The notes under the pieces were generated by a model that was not told where the DNA came from, did not search any database, and saw only the letters and a list, made by a program, of their open reading frames with translations. From positions 248,001 through 312,000 of the forward strand of contig CP062007.1 of assembly GCA_022749295.1 (NCBI GenBank): a stretch of DNA of 64,000 bases. Reading direction: 5' to 3'. Every line of letters starts with the position of its first letter. Within the stretch, counting starts at the first letter, position 1. Below, one piece after another: positions 1 through 8,511 of this stretch. Origin of the DNA: Flavobacteriaceae bacterium GSB9 (lineage in GTDB: Bacteria > Bacteroidota > Bacteroidia > Flavobacteriales > Flavobacteriaceae). The position numbers and the translations under genes were made by a program.

Positions 1-406
1 TCGATTTTAGTATACTTTCTACATTTTTACGTGAGCGCAAGTGCTTTGAAAGTTTGTCTTCGTTGGTTATACCACTTAAATAAATAACCTGTTTTACGTT
101 GGTTTTTTCAATATATGTTTTGAAATTCTTGGCACAACGGGCTTCGAGCGATTCAAAATCTTTAGACGAATTAGACATGGAATGTATAAGATAATAGGCC
201 ACATCAATATCGTTGGGTATATTTTTAAGTGTTTCTGGTTTTAAAAAGTCGGCTTCAATAAAGTAAATGCCTTCTTCTTCCAAATAGGTTTTGTCTGCTC
301 TCAAACGGTCTCTAACAACACAAACAACGGTATGACCTTCGTTTATTAAAAAGGGGATAAGGCGTTTGCCTATATAGCCTGTTGCTCCTGTTACAAGAAT
401 TGTCAT
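1..406 (-). CDS. NAD(P)-binding SDR-type protein (partial)
   Basis: The gene runs off the left edge, so only the N-terminal 135 residues are visible. It opens with a Rossmann nucleotide-binding signature (VTGATGYIGKRL, residues 4-15), followed by further features of atypical SDR or NmrA-like proteins such as 'YYLIHSM' near residue 72 and 'VIYLSGI' near residue 107. This resembles the bacterial proteins that carry an SDR domain followed by DUF2867, but the second domain lies outside the window, so substrate and full architecture are unknown. It begins 9 bases after the flavin reductase stop and is probably the last visible member of the TetR-led operon. Confidence 0.8.
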   Translation of the reverse strand, partial: MTILVTGATGYIGKRLIPFLINEGHTVVCVVRDRLRADKTYLEEEGIYFIEADFLKPETLKNIPNDIDVAYYLIHSMSNSSKDFESLEARCAKNFKTYIEKTNVKQVIYLSGITNEDKLSKHLRSRKNVESILKS

Positions 407-415
407 TTTATTATT

Positions 416-1051
416 TTATTTGCTTTCTAGGGTTAAATCTTTAGGGCGCTGGTAACCAAAACGCACCCTTTTTTCTGGAATTACGTAACCGTCCAAACCA
501 TTTATAGCGGCTACATTAGCTTGGGAAAGATTTATAAAACCATCGTTTTCAATTAAACCATTGTTAACATAAAGTCCATTTATTTTTCCTATTACCAGTA
601 TGGTATCGTTGGCTTTGATGTGGTATTCTTCAACAAATTCCATAGCTAATTGTATGGGCGAACCCGCTACAAATGGTGCAAAAAAGTCGTTTTTGTACTC
701 GGGCGTTAGATTTGTTACATCAAATTCTGATATGGAGGCATCATACTTTGCAGAGGTGTGGTGAGCCGCTTCCGTAATATTTTCATGAATGTGGTTGATG
801 GTGTAAAACCCAGTAGATTTTATGTTTTCGTATGTATTTCTTATTACGGTTGTGGGTCTTAAAAATAAACCGAGCATAGCAGGACTCGACCCAATGTGGG
901 TAATGGAACTGAATACGGCAACATTTTCAACACCCGCTTTTGTGGTTGTTCCAATAAGATTGGCCGATTTATAGCCCGAACAACTGTTAATTAGGTTGAT
1001 TTTAAAAATGTGGTTTAATTCTTCTATGTCTGTTTTACTGTAATGGATCAT
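416..1051 (-). CDS. Flavin reductase family protein
   Basis: This 211-residue protein matches the flavin reductase-like FMN-binding split barrel family, whose members bind FMN and usually reduce free flavin or serve a partner oxygenase. The segment 'NVAVFSSITHIGSSPAMLG' with the following 'LRPTTVIRNTYENI' is typical of the family's flavin-binding core, and 'GFYTINHI' follows it. The start codon overlaps the stop of the upstream ABC1-kinase gene by four bases (ATGA), which supports this start and translational coupling. It sits in a TetR-ABC1-flavin reductase-SDR operon, so a role in redox or quinone metabolism is plausible but not shown. Confidence 0.85.
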   Translation of the reverse strand: MIHYSKTDIEELNHIFKINLINSCSGYKSANLIGTTTKAGVENVAVFSSITHIGSSPAMLGLFLRPTTVIRNTYENIKSTGFYTINHIHENITEAAHHTSAKYDASISEFDVTNLTPEYKNDFFAPFVAGSPIQLAMEFVEEYHIKANDTILVIGKINGLYVNNGLIENDGFINLSQANVAAINGLDGYVIPEKRVRFGYQRPKDLTLESK

Positions 1052-2367
1052 GATAGTTTTAAATAATTATCGATTTTTATGTTTTCGGCTTTTAAGTCGA
1101 ACATGAGGTTGTATAAGCCAAAAAAGGTTCGGTTGATGTAAATAAAATGTTTAGAGCCTCTGTTGCCATTCATTTTTCTTAATTCTGTACTTTTTGAATA
1201 GCGCTCACCTAAATCCGCTATTTTTCCAAAAAAATCGGCATTGGAAAAATCGAAAGTATCTTGGTGGAAAGGCTGCGTAAATAGGCTTAACATCTCATGA
1301 AACATGGCAGTAAAAAACGTTGTTTCTTCTTCTGTATCGTCTTGCTTTAATATTTCGAGTTCGTAAAGTTTTGATACAAAATAATCATGGTTATTAATGT
1401 TCTCTTTTTTTGCAAGTTCGAAATAGGGTTTGTAAAAGTCGTTTGGAATCGTTTTCATGCAACCAAAATCGAGTGCAATCAATTCGTCATCTTCAGAAAC
1501 CAAAAAATTCCCAGGGTGTGGGTCGGCATGTACTTTTTTTAATTTATGAATTTGAAACATGTAAAAATCCCAAAGGGCTTGCCCAATTTTGTTTGCTTTT
1601 TCTTTATTGGCGTTATGGGCTGTAAATTCCGAGAGGTGTTCACCTTTCATGTAGTCCATTGTAATAATGCGCTCAGATGAATAATCCTTATAATAATTTG
1701 GGAATTTTAAATTTGAAATGTGCGAGCAAGCCGCTGCTATTTCTTCGCTTTGTTGCAATTCTAGGATGTAATTGGTCTCTTCGATAAGTTTATTTTCAAC
1801 TTCCTTAAAATATTCATCGGAGTCTTTGCCTTTGATGTTAAACATGCTCATGGCTACCGGTTTTACCATAGCAAGGTCTGAAGCAATACTTTCGGCAACA
1901 CCCGGATACTGTATTTTAACGGCTAACTTTTTACCCGCTTTTTCGGCGATGTGAACCTGACCGATACTGGCAGCATTTACCGAAGTCGCATTAAACTTGT
2001 CAAATAAATCTTCTGGTGTTTTGCCAAAATATTTTTTGAAGGTCTTGATGACCAAAGGCGGCGATAAGGGTGGAACCGAAAATTGTGCCAGTGAGAATTT
2101 CTCGACATAAGCTCGAGGTAAAATGCTTTTTTCCATACTTAGCATCTGTGCGACTTTTAAAGCACTGCCTTTAAGTTGTTTTAGGCTATCGTAAATATCG
2201 GCCGCGTTGTTTTGGTTTAATCGTTCGCGCGCTTTTTCTGGGGTAGATACAATCTTGTCTCCGTAATATTTTAAATAGTTTACGCCCACTTTGGCGCCCG
2301 TTGAAACGAGCTTGGTGGCGCGAGATATTTTAGTTGATGGAATATGGTCTATAGTTTTCATGGGCAT
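1048..2367 (-). CDS. ABC1/UbiB (AarF) family atypical kinase
   Basis: The 439-residue product has the hallmarks of the ABC1/ADCK/UbiB family: a KxGQ-like N-terminal motif (KGSALKVAQM, residues 66-75), an Ala-rich nucleotide loop (AASIGQVH, 132-139), a lysine in AVKIQYPG (151), the catalytic loop HADPHPGNF (280-288) and DFG (300-302). Family members are ATPases or kinases that act on isoprenoid lipid and quinone metabolism. Bacteroidetes use menaquinone, so this is unlikely to be the ubiquinone-specific UbiB itself. The start at 2367 lies one base from the TetR stop; a second ATG six bases inside (MKT) is an alternative start. Confidence 0.88.
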   Translation of the reverse strand: MPMKTIDHIPSTKISRATKLVSTGAKVGVNYLKYYGDKIVSTPEKARERLNQNNAADIYDSLKQLKGSALKVAQMLSMEKSILPRAYVEKFSLAQFSVPPLSPPLVIKTFKKYFGKTPEDLFDKFNATSVNAASIGQVHIAEKAGKKLAVKIQYPGVAESIASDLAMVKPVAMSMFNIKGKDSDEYFKEVENKLIEETNYILELQQSEEIAAACSHISNLKFPNYYKDYSSERIITMDYMKGEHLSEFTAHNANKEKANKIGQALWDFYMFQIHKLKKVHADPHPGNFLVSEDDELIALDFGCMKTIPNDFYKPYFELAKKENINNHDYFVSKLYELEILKQDDTEEETTFFTAMFHEMLSLFTQPFHQDTFDFSNADFFGKIADLGERYSKSTELRKMNGNRGSKHFIYINRTFFGLYNLMFDLKAENIKIDNYLKLS

Positions 2368-2368
2368 T

Positions 2369-3025
2369 TTAGTTCATATGTATTTTTTCCTTAAATAAAA
2401 ATTTGCCCAAGTCCATAACACTTTGTAAAGGGGCGACATTGATAACATCAAAACTGGTGTTTACCGATTTTTCGATAAATATGTCGGTTTTTTCAAATGC
2501 GGGAGAGCTATCGTCCAGCCAAAACTTTATGGTAAGTATAAGTTGCAGCCATGCAGATTCTTTAAGTGCTTTTTGCTGGATTTTTTCTAATCGTTCTTCT
2601 TTCAAATCCAACATTTGAATGCCTAAGCTGTGGATGTATTCAGAGAAATGTTTTTTAAGACCAGATAAAGCCTTTAGTCCTTTTAGATTGTTTTTGTAGC
2701 TGTTAAGCACATAAACCACATAACTTCTGTTTGCCGTTAAATTCTCAAAAAAAGTGTAGTAGAAACTGAGTAATTTGTTTCGAGCATCAAATATTTGATA
2801 GTCTTCACTATTGTTGAGTACCTTCAAAGAATTTGTAAAAAAAGCTTCAAAAACGGCTTTTTCAACGGCCTCAAACGAAGCAAAGTGTTCGTAAAACTTA
2901 GTTTCCTCAAAATTGTTAGCCTTTGCAAAGGCGTATATCGATTTTGGATTTTCACTATTTTCAAGGATGTAATCCATGTAGAAACTTATAATGTCATCGT
3001 TCGATATGTTTTTTTTCTTTGCCAT
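2369..3025 (-). CDS. TetR/AcrR family transcriptional regulator
   Basis: This 218-residue protein starts with a short TetR-type helix-turn-helix (residues about 8-50, with 'SIYAFAKANNFEETKFYEHF' as the recognition region) and continues into an all-helical ligand-binding part that I cannot assign to a ligand class. It is the first gene of the leftward operon with the ABC1 kinase, flavin reductase and SDR genes, so it probably controls them and itself. A long palindrome at 3059-3088 directly upstream is a good candidate operator. The first helix of the HTH is shorter and less conserved than in textbook TetR proteins, which is usual for Bacteroidetes members. Confidence 0.85.
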   Translation of the reverse strand: MAKKKNISNDDIISFYMDYILENSENPKSIYAFAKANNFEETKFYEHFASFEAVEKAVFEAFFTNSLKVLNNSEDYQIFDARNKLLSFYYTFFENLTANRSYVVYVLNSYKNNLKGLKALSGLKKHFSEYIHSLGIQMLDLKEERLEKIQQKALKESAWLQLILTIKFWLDDSSPAFEKTDIFIEKSVNTSFDVINVAPLQSVMDLGKFLFKEKIHMN

Positions 3026-3045
3026 AATTACTGTGTTGTTTCTAA

Positions 3046-3053
3046 CAAAGTTA
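3046..3053 (-). promoter_or_regulatory. Candidate -7 box for the TetR operon
   Basis: Read on the minus strand the bases are TAACTTTG, a match to the Bacteroidetes sigma-A -7 consensus TAnnTTTG. It lies about 20 bases before the TetR start codon. No clear -33 TTTG is at the usual distance; the region where it would lie is occupied by the palindrome at 3059-3088. Confidence 0.5.
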
Positions 3054-3058
3054 CAAAA

Positions 3059-3088
3059 TGTTTAACTATTAATATAATAAGTTAAACA
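3059..3088. promoter_or_regulatory. Palindromic candidate TetR operator
   Basis: The arms TGTTTAACT (3059-3067) and AGTTAAACA (3080-3088) are perfect inverted repeats of 9 bp around a 12-bp AT-only centre. The 30-bp site lies just upstream of the -7 box of a TetR-family gene, where the -33 element should be. TetR proteins bind such palindromes as dimers, so autoregulation of the operon is the simplest reading. Binding itself is inferred. Confidence 0.6.
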
Positions 3089-3206
3089 AAATATTAGAAA
3101 GTAGATTCATAATGAATTTATTTTAAGCTTTTGTTAACATTAATCAGCATTTCGATGCGTAATTTTAGAACTAAAAATTAACCGAAACATTAAAAAAATC
3201 AACAAC

Positions 3207-4052
3207 ATGAAAAGACTAGTATTAATTTTATTGTCGTTTACCATGGTTTATACCACAAACGCTCAGGTAGAGACTCCCGCGCCAAGCCCGGCAAGTAAGG
3301 TTGAGCAAAAAGTGGGGCTAACTGATATTACTTTAGAATACTCAAGGCCTGGCGTGAAAGGGCGTACCATTTTTGGCAATTTAGTGCCTTTTGGAAAGCT
3401 TTGGAGAACAGGAGCGAACAAAAACACCATGATTACATTTAGCACCGATGCCACAATTGATGGTCAAACCTTAAAAGCCGGTAGTTATGCTATTTTTACT
3501 AAGCCTAGCAAGGATTCTTGGGAGGTTTACTTTTACAGCGATACCGAAAATTGGGGTACACCAAGAAATTGGGACGATAGTAAAGTAGCGGCTAAAACTA
3601 CTGTAAAAACGCATGAGGTGCCGTTTAATGTTGAAACTTTCACTATTGATATCAACAGTATTTCTAACAATGGTGCAACAATTGAGTTTATCTGGGAAAA
3701 CACTTATGCTGGTGTACCATTTACATTGCCTACTAGCGATTTAGTTCAGGCTTCAATCGATAAAGCTTTAAGTGGACCAAGAGCTAATGATTATTATTCC
3801 GCTGCAGTTTATTATTCACAGGAAGGTAAAAATTTAGATCGGGCTAAAGAATATATTGAAAAGGCTATGGGTATGATAGAAAAACCAGCCTTTTGGCAAT
3901 TGAGACAACAGTCTTTAATTTATGCTAAACTAGGAGATAAAAAAGCGGCTATAGCAGCAGCTAAAAAATCCTTAGCTGGAGCTGAAGCAGCAGAAAATGC
4001 CGATTATGTGAAAATGAATGAAGATTCGCTTAAAGAATGGGGGGCGATGTAA
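3207..4052 (+). CDS. Secreted DUF2911 domain protein
   Basis: A signal peptide (residues 1-19, ending before QVETPAP) is followed by a DUF2911 domain (about 25-165) recognisable from 'DITLEYSRPGVKGRTIFG', 'KLWRTGANKNT' and 'AGSYAIFTKP'. Residues 175-275 are helical and Ala/Lys-rich and look like one or two TPR-like hairpins. DUF2911 proteins are common secreted proteins of Bacteroidetes with unknown function. The gene is monocistronic, facing away from the TetR operon, and ends before a good hairpin terminator. Confidence 0.9.
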   Translation: MKRLVLILLSFTMVYTTNAQVETPAPSPASKVEQKVGLTDITLEYSRPGVKGRTIFGNLVPFGKLWRTGANKNTMITFSTDATIDGQTLKAGSYAIFTKPSKDSWEVYFYSDTENWGTPRNWDDSKVAAKTTVKTHEVPFNVETFTIDINSISNNGATIEFIWENTYAGVPFTLPTSDLVQASIDKALSGPRANDYYSAAVYYSQEGKNLDRAKEYIEKAMGMIEKPAFWQLRQQSLIYAKLGDKKAAIAAAKKSLAGAEAAENADYVKMNEDSLKEWGAM

Positions 4053-4081
4053 GTTGTAATTTTATTAACGTATAGTTATAC

Positions 4082-4120
4082 AAAAGCACAAGGTTTAAAT
4101 CTTGTGCTTTTTTCTTTTTT
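4082..4120 (+). terminator. Rho-independent terminator after the DUF2911 gene
   Basis: A perfect 11-bp stem (4082-4092 with 4101-4111) around an 8-base loop is followed by a T-rich run to 4120. The A-rich 5' side means it may also end the convergent oxidoreductase transcript. Confidence 0.8.
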
Positions 4121-4124
4121 TAAC

Positions 4125-4820
4125 TTAGTTGCAATTACCATCTACATCGCAGGTGTTGCTGGTAGAAATAATTTCCAATTTACTTTGGCTCTCTTTCCAG
4201 ACTTTTTCAAGCGTTTCTGTAAATACTTCAACGGGTTGTGCTCCAGAAATACCGTATTTGTTATCCAGAACAAAAAACGGTACACTATTAATTCCTAAGT
4301 TTCTAGCTTCCATTTCGTTTTGTCTAACTTCATAAGTGTAGTCGTCAGATTCTAGAGTTTTTCTAACTTCTGTTGCGTTCATACCCAATTGATTGGCTAG
4401 AGATACAAGAACGTCTAAGTCGTCAATATTTTTTCCTTCGGAAAGATGGCTTTTCAATAAGGCTTCTTTGGCTTGGTTTGCTAAGCCTTTTTCTTTGGCT
4501 ATGTGCAACAAACGGTGCGCATTTAATGAGTTTGCAGGAACAGATTGTTCTAATTTAAAATCAAGCCCTGTATTAGCGGCCATAGCCGTAACATTATTAA
4601 ACATATGTTTTGCGCGTTCTTTGTCAATACCTTTGGTTTCAACAAAATGGGTTATAGCATCAACATTTGTAGTAGTTTGCAAGTTAGGGTCTAACTCGAA
4701 ACTCTTCCATTCAACTGTTACTTTGTCTTTGTGAGGGAAATGCTCTAGAGCGGTTTCAAAATGTTTTTTTCCAATATAGCAAAAGGGGCAGCGTATATCA
4801 GACCATATTTTTATGTTCAT
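4125..4820 (-). CDS. DsbA family oxidoreductase (FrnE-like)
   Basis: This 231-residue protein has the thioredoxin-fold DsbA domain of the FrnE/2-hydroxychromene isomerase-like group. The active-site CPFC is at residues 11-14 within 'SDIRCPFCYIGKK', and the cis-proline loop is 'GINSVPFFVLD' near residue 173. There is no signal peptide, so a cytoplasmic disulfide or thiol role is likely. The C-terminus ends with a second cysteine pair (CDVDGNC), reminiscent of the extra CXnC pair described for FrnE. It is a single gene convergent with the DUF2911 gene. Confidence 0.9.
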   Translation of the reverse strand: MNIKIWSDIRCPFCYIGKKHFETALEHFPHKDKVTVEWKSFELDPNLQTTTNVDAITHFVETKGIDKERAKHMFNNVTAMAANTGLDFKLEQSVPANSLNAHRLLHIAKEKGLANQAKEALLKSHLSEGKNIDDLDVLVSLANQLGMNATEVRKTLESDDYTYEVRQNEMEARNLGINSVPFFVLDNKYGISGAQPVEVFTETLEKVWKESQSKLEIISTSNTCDVDGNCN

Positions 4821-4853
4821 ACATTATTTTAATTTGAAGTCTTAGACGCAGTA

Positions 4854-4927
4854 GCTTATAAAAACTTTCAGGTTATTTTTAGTATAATAAAAATGACTCA
4901 TTCAAAATATAAGCTGTTTTTATAAGC
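4854..4927. repeat. Wide inverted repeat in a divergent promoter region
   Basis: GCTTATAAAAAC (4854-4865) and GTTTTTATAAGC (4916-4927) are perfect 12-bp inverted repeats separated by 50 bases. They lie between the oxidoreductase (leftward) and the orphan secreted gene (rightward). They could be two operator half-regions or a remnant of a small element; nothing else in the region decides this. Confidence 0.45.
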
Positions 4928-5002
4928 GTTGCAAATGTAGAGAATTTCAGGAGCAGTTCCTTAAAATGAGACATATATTAAAATATGGCAACATAAGTTG
5001 TA

Positions 5003-5036
5003 TGGTATAAATTATGTCGTGGCGAAATTTATACCA
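5003..5036. promoter_or_regulatory. Inverted repeat upstream of the orphan secreted gene
   Basis: TGGTATAAATT (5003-5013) and AATTTATACCA (5026-5036) form a perfect 11-bp inverted repeat with a 12-base centre. No T-run follows on either strand, so it is not a normal terminator. It lies about 80 bases before the next start codon and could be an operator. The rest of 4821-5116 shows no gene. Confidence 0.45.
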
Positions 5037-5116
5037 ATTGAAACCCCTTTATTAAGTATGATGTTGTCCTTTTTCTCAAATTTGGAATTATATATTAACC
5101 TTTAAAATTAAAAGTC

Positions 5117-5623
5117 ATGAAAAATTTATTATTCGGTTTTTTGATTATAGGTGTAACCGGCCTAGGGTATTCCCAAGTTACTCAAGAAGTACAATTAGAA
5201 GATGTCGTATTAAACAATATTAATAGAGACTATCTCGATAAGGTACAAAATAAAGATGTAGCTGAAAGTGTTAAGAACTTAGAACATATTGCATCTAAGC
5301 ATGATATATCGGCTTCCTCATTATATGATGGGAGAGATGAGACTTTTAGATCAAGATTTATAGGGTCTAAAGGATTTATAGATGCTTATTATAACAAAGA
5401 TGGTGTAATTTTAAGCACTCTGGAAAAATATAAAAATATCAAGCTTCCAGAGCATATTCGTAACTCGGTTTTTATTGAATTTCCTGAGTGGTTGGTTGAT
5501 CGTTCTTTTTACGTTGTATTTTATGATAAAGATAAATACACAGAGAAGACTTATAAGTTATTATTAAAAAAGGGAGGTAAAAAGAAAAAATTAAAAGTAG
5601 ATTCTAATGGTATGATAAACTAG
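5117..5623 (+). CDS. Secreted protein of unknown function
   Basis: I do not recognise this 168-residue protein. It has a clear signal peptide (residues 1-19, hydrophobic core 'LLFGFLIIGVTGLG', cleavage before Q) and a mature part with many charged residues and a very basic C-terminus (KKGGKKKKLKV). The pattern of an N-terminal signal plus a small soluble domain is typical of Flavobacteriaceae periplasmic or secreted proteins. It is transcribed alone, with two inverted repeats upstream and a strong terminator after it. Confidence 0.75.
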   Translation: MKNLLFGFLIIGVTGLGYSQVTQEVQLEDVVLNNINRDYLDKVQNKDVAESVKNLEHIASKHDISASSLYDGRDETFRSRFIGSKGFIDAYYNKDGVILSTLEKYKNIKLPEHIRNSVFIEFPEWLVDRSFYVVFYDKDKYTEKTYKLLLKKGGKKKKLKVDSNGMIN

Positions 5624-5674
5624 TAAGTAAAAGAAAAAAACAATTAATATGTCATATTTTAGTAATTTTTATTA

Positions 5675-5713
5675 GCAAAATCCCTCTGGAATTATTGGGA
5701 TTTTGCTTTTTTT
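5675..5713 (+). terminator. Rho-independent terminator after the orphan secreted gene
   Basis: GCAAAATCCC (5675-5684) pairs perfectly with GGGATTTTGC (5697-5706) around a 12-base loop, followed by seven T. The A-rich left flank is short, so it is mainly a rightward terminator, placed just before the end of the convergent oxidoreductase gene. Confidence 0.85.
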
Positions 5714-5716
5714 GAA

Positions 5717-6703
5717 CTAGTAATCGAGTCCGATAATATTTCTAACCTTATCTAAGGTTTCTATTAAGTTTTTGCTAAAATCAAAAGTCATAACATCACT
5801 TTCTCTTTTTCCTTCAAGAAGCAGATTGTTAAAATGAATCGTTTCATAATTGTAGCCTATGGTGTTGTAGCTGAAGTCTTTAATCTCTTCTTTACCATCT
5901 TTTATAATTGACACATTAGAAGGCGCATGAAATTGTGTATTGATTTTTATGGTCGCTTTATCACATTCAAAAATGGCTTGTGTTGGTAGCTCTTCGATAA
6001 GCGAACTCTTTAAAAATGCCTTGACACCACCACTATAATTAAATTCCATATTGCAGGAGCTATCGGCTCCATTTTCAAAAAAAGTGGCATTGGCCACTAT
6101 ATTTTTAGGTATGCCAAGCGTAGAAAGCGCTGCAAAAATAGGGTAGATACCGATATCTAAAAGACTACCGCCACCCAGTTTTTTGTCAAAAAGACGGGTA
6201 TTGGTGTTATAAGGGCGTTTAAAACCAAAATCGGCTTCCAGTTTAATAATTTTGCCGTAGGTTTTATTTTTTAGTTCCCTTAAAACATATTGGTAATGTG
6301 GTAAGAAGTAGGTCCAAAGCGCTTCCATTAAAAGCACGTTTTTTTCTTTCGCTTTGGCAATCATGTCTTTAACTTCATTGGCGTTCATGGCAAACGGCTT
6401 TTCTCCCAAAACAGCAATGCCATTTTCTAAACACATTAATGCATTTTCTTTGTGTAAACTGTGTGGCGTGGCAATGTATACGGCATCAATATTGTTGTCG
6501 TTTGCTAATGCCTCATAACTGTTATATGCCTTTTTAGCGTTATGTTTTTTAGCAAAATCGTCTGCTTTATTTTGCGAGCGCGAGGCTACGGCATACAATT
6601 CTGCATCACTAATTGTGGCTAGGTCTGTTGCAAAACTATTGGCAATTCTTCCTAAACCAATAATGCCCCATTTTATGGTCTTTATTTCTTTCTGTTTGGT
6701 CAT
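5717..6703 (-). CDS. Gfo/Idh/MocA family oxidoreductase
   Basis: The 328-residue protein has the N-terminal Rossmann domain (WGIIGLGRIANSFA near residues 9-22) and the conserved 'GEKPFAMNANE' lysine-proline motif near residues 123-133 of NAD(P)-dependent sugar or polyol dehydrogenases, followed by a C-terminal alpha/beta dimerisation domain. I place the start at 6703 because its ATG overlaps the symporter stop by four bases (ATGA) and is directly followed by the domain; a longer reading from 6754 would lie inside the symporter gene. It closes the deacetylase-symporter operon and probably oxidises the imported compound or a derivative. Confidence 0.9.
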   Translation of the reverse strand: MTKQKEIKTIKWGIIGLGRIANSFATDLATISDAELYAVASRSQNKADDFAKKHNAKKAYNSYEALANDNNIDAVYIATPHSLHKENALMCLENGIAVLGEKPFAMNANEVKDMIAKAKEKNVLLMEALWTYFLPHYQYVLRELKNKTYGKIIKLEADFGFKRPYNTNTRLFDKKLGGGSLLDIGIYPIFAALSTLGIPKNIVANATFFENGADSSCNMEFNYSGGVKAFLKSSLIEELPTQAIFECDKATIKINTQFHAPSNVSIIKDGKEEIKDFSYNTIGYNYETIHFNNLLLEGKRESDVMTFDFSKNLIETLDKVRNIIGLDY

Positions 6704-8394
6704 TTTCTTTGCGTTATTTGAATTAAACAAGCCAAAGCCATTACTATGATACATCCTACGAAATTAAGCCATAAAAACGGTAAATTTATAATATCGAATT
6801 CGTTTAAAAAGTAGAGTGCAATCACTGCTGCTTGTGTCATTAAAGCAGCCATAAAAACGGCGTGACCTTTTACAAATTTAACGAAAAACGCCAATAGGAA
6901 AATGCCTAGGACGTTACCATAAAAGATTGATCCGATAATGTTTACTAACTGTATTAAGTTTTCAGCCAAATTCGCAACACAAGCTACAGCTATCGCCATG
7001 ATACCCCAAGCAAAGGTGAACCATTTTGAGGCTTTAACCATATGTTCCTCGCTTTTTTCGGTCGTATTTCTTTTATATAAATCGATGGTGGTCGTCGAGC
7101 CTAGTGCGTTAAGTTCGCTGGCGGTGCTGGACATGGCGGCACTTAAAATAACGGCTAAAAGCAGTCCGATTAATCCACGGGGTAGGTTGTTTAAAATGAA
7201 GTGGATAAAAACATAATCTTTATCATTGCTTTCAACTTTTATATCTTGTTTTTCTGAAGCTTTATCGATTAAATTTCTGGCCTCGGCCCTGATTTCGTTC
7301 TGGGCTTCGTTGGCAATGGCTATATAATTTGAAGCGTTTGGGGTTTCAGAGGTAATAAACGATTTTATAATGGTTTGCTTATCGTTAAAAACAGCTTTTT
7401 GTTCTTGCTGAAGCGCTTTGTATTCGTCTGAATATTCCGAATTTAAAACAAGCTCTGTAGCGGTTGGGTTAAAATTAACCGGTGCTTCGTGAAACTGATA
7501 GAACACAAAAACCATCACCCCAACCAATAAAATGAAGAATTGCATGGGTATTTTAAGTAGCCCGTTAAAAATTAACCCTAGTTGCATTTCTTTAACCGAT
7601 TTTCCTGATAGATAACGCTGTACTTGGCTCTGGTCGGTCCCAAAATAGGACAGCATTAAAAACGTTCCGCCAATAATACCACTCCAAAACGTATAGCGAT
7701 TATTGAGGTTGAATGAAAAATCCAATACTTGCATTTTGCCACTTGCTCCGGCAATATCGAGGGCTTTTTTAAACGTGATATCGGGCGGAAGCTTATCGAA
7801 AATTAAGAAGAACGCTACGAGCATTCCGATAAAAATAACCAGCATTTGGTGCTTTTGTGTAACGTTTACCGCACGCGTACCGCCCGAAACGGTATATATA
7901 ATGACCAACACTCCTATGGCGATATTTAGAGTTAGCAAATCCCAGCCCAAAACTACCGATAGAATAATGGCGGGCGCAAATATGGTAATGCCTGCTGCTA
8001 ACCCGCGTTGAATTAAAAATAAAATGGCGGCAAGTGTTCTTGTTTTTAAGTCGAATCTATTTTCTAAAAACTCGTAGGCGGTGTAAACTTTTAAACGATA
8101 GAACAGGGGTATAAAAACCATACAGATAACAATCATGGCAATGGGAAGGCCAAAGTAAAATTGTACGAAGCCCATGCCGTCGTTAAAAGCTTGGCCTGGT
8201 GTAGAAAGAAATGTTATGGCGCTGGCTTGGGTGGCCATTACGGATAAACCTATGGTCCACCATTTTGAGGTGTTTCCACCACGCAAATAGTCGGTTACAT
8301 TTTTACTGCCACGGGTTTGCCATGTTCCATAAGCTACAATGGCTATTAGTGTGATGGCTAAAACCGTCCAATCAATCCAGCTTAAAATTTGCAT
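6700..8394 (-). CDS. Sodium:solute symporter (SSS family)
   Basis: This 564-residue polytopic protein belongs to the sodium/solute symporter family. 'GGNTSKWWTIGLSVMATQAS' near residues 39-58 is the typical first-helix region, and 'YTVSGGTRAVNVTQ' near residue 165 and 'GTDQSQVQRYLSGKS' near residue 255 are family motifs. There is an insert of about 90 residues (about 310-400) with charged sequence between two helices. The family covers sugars, sialic acid and amino acids, so the substrate cannot be read off. Its neighbours, a PIG-L deacetylase and a Gfo/Idh/MocA dehydrogenase, suggest a sugar-like substrate. Confidence 0.92.
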   Translation of the reverse strand: MQILSWIDWTVLAITLIAIVAYGTWQTRGSKNVTDYLRGGNTSKWWTIGLSVMATQASAITFLSTPGQAFNDGMGFVQFYFGLPIAMIVICMVFIPLFYRLKVYTAYEFLENRFDLKTRTLAAILFLIQRGLAAGITIFAPAIILSVVLGWDLLTLNIAIGVLVIIYTVSGGTRAVNVTQKHQMLVIFIGMLVAFFLIFDKLPPDITFKKALDIAGASGKMQVLDFSFNLNNRYTFWSGIIGGTFLMLSYFGTDQSQVQRYLSGKSVKEMQLGLIFNGLLKIPMQFFILLVGVMVFVFYQFHEAPVNFNPTATELVLNSEYSDEYKALQQEQKAVFNDKQTIIKSFITSETPNASNYIAIANEAQNEIRAEARNLIDKASEKQDIKVESNDKDYVFIHFILNNLPRGLIGLLLAVILSAAMSSTASELNALGSTTTIDLYKRNTTEKSEEHMVKASKWFTFAWGIMAIAVACVANLAENLIQLVNIIGSIFYGNVLGIFLLAFFVKFVKGHAVFMAALMTQAAVIALYFLNEFDIINLPFLWLNFVGCIIVMALACLIQITQRK

Positions 8395-8397
8395 GTT

Positions 8398-8508
8398 TTA
8401 AAAGGATTTGGTGATGAGGTAAAACACAAAAAAGTAAATCGAATTAGCTATTAAAACGATGGAATACCATTTTAACCATATGTGCTTAGGTGGTTCGTTT
8501 TCTTCCAT
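8398..8508 (-). CDS. 36-residue membrane peptide of the symporter operon
   Basis: An ATG at 8508 begins a 36-codon gene lying between the deacetylase stop (3 bases away) and the symporter start (3 bases after its own stop). The product has a charged head (MEENEPPKHIW) and one transmembrane segment (about residues 14-33). Tight spacing on both sides and a clean membrane helix argue for a real gene. Small accessory membrane peptides are known beside other transporters; a role with the adjacent symporter is inferred. Confidence 0.7.
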   Translation of the reverse strand: MEENEPPKHIWLKWYSIVLIANSIYFFVFYLITKSF

Positions 8509-8511
8509 AAT

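Noticed and set aside
4393-4734. A 113-residue reading frame antisense to the DsbA-like gene.
   Set aside because: It lies wholly inside a well-supported gene on the other strand and has no recognisable domain. Several similar antisense frames, such as those within the symporter, SLC13 and gldG genes, were rejected for the same reason.
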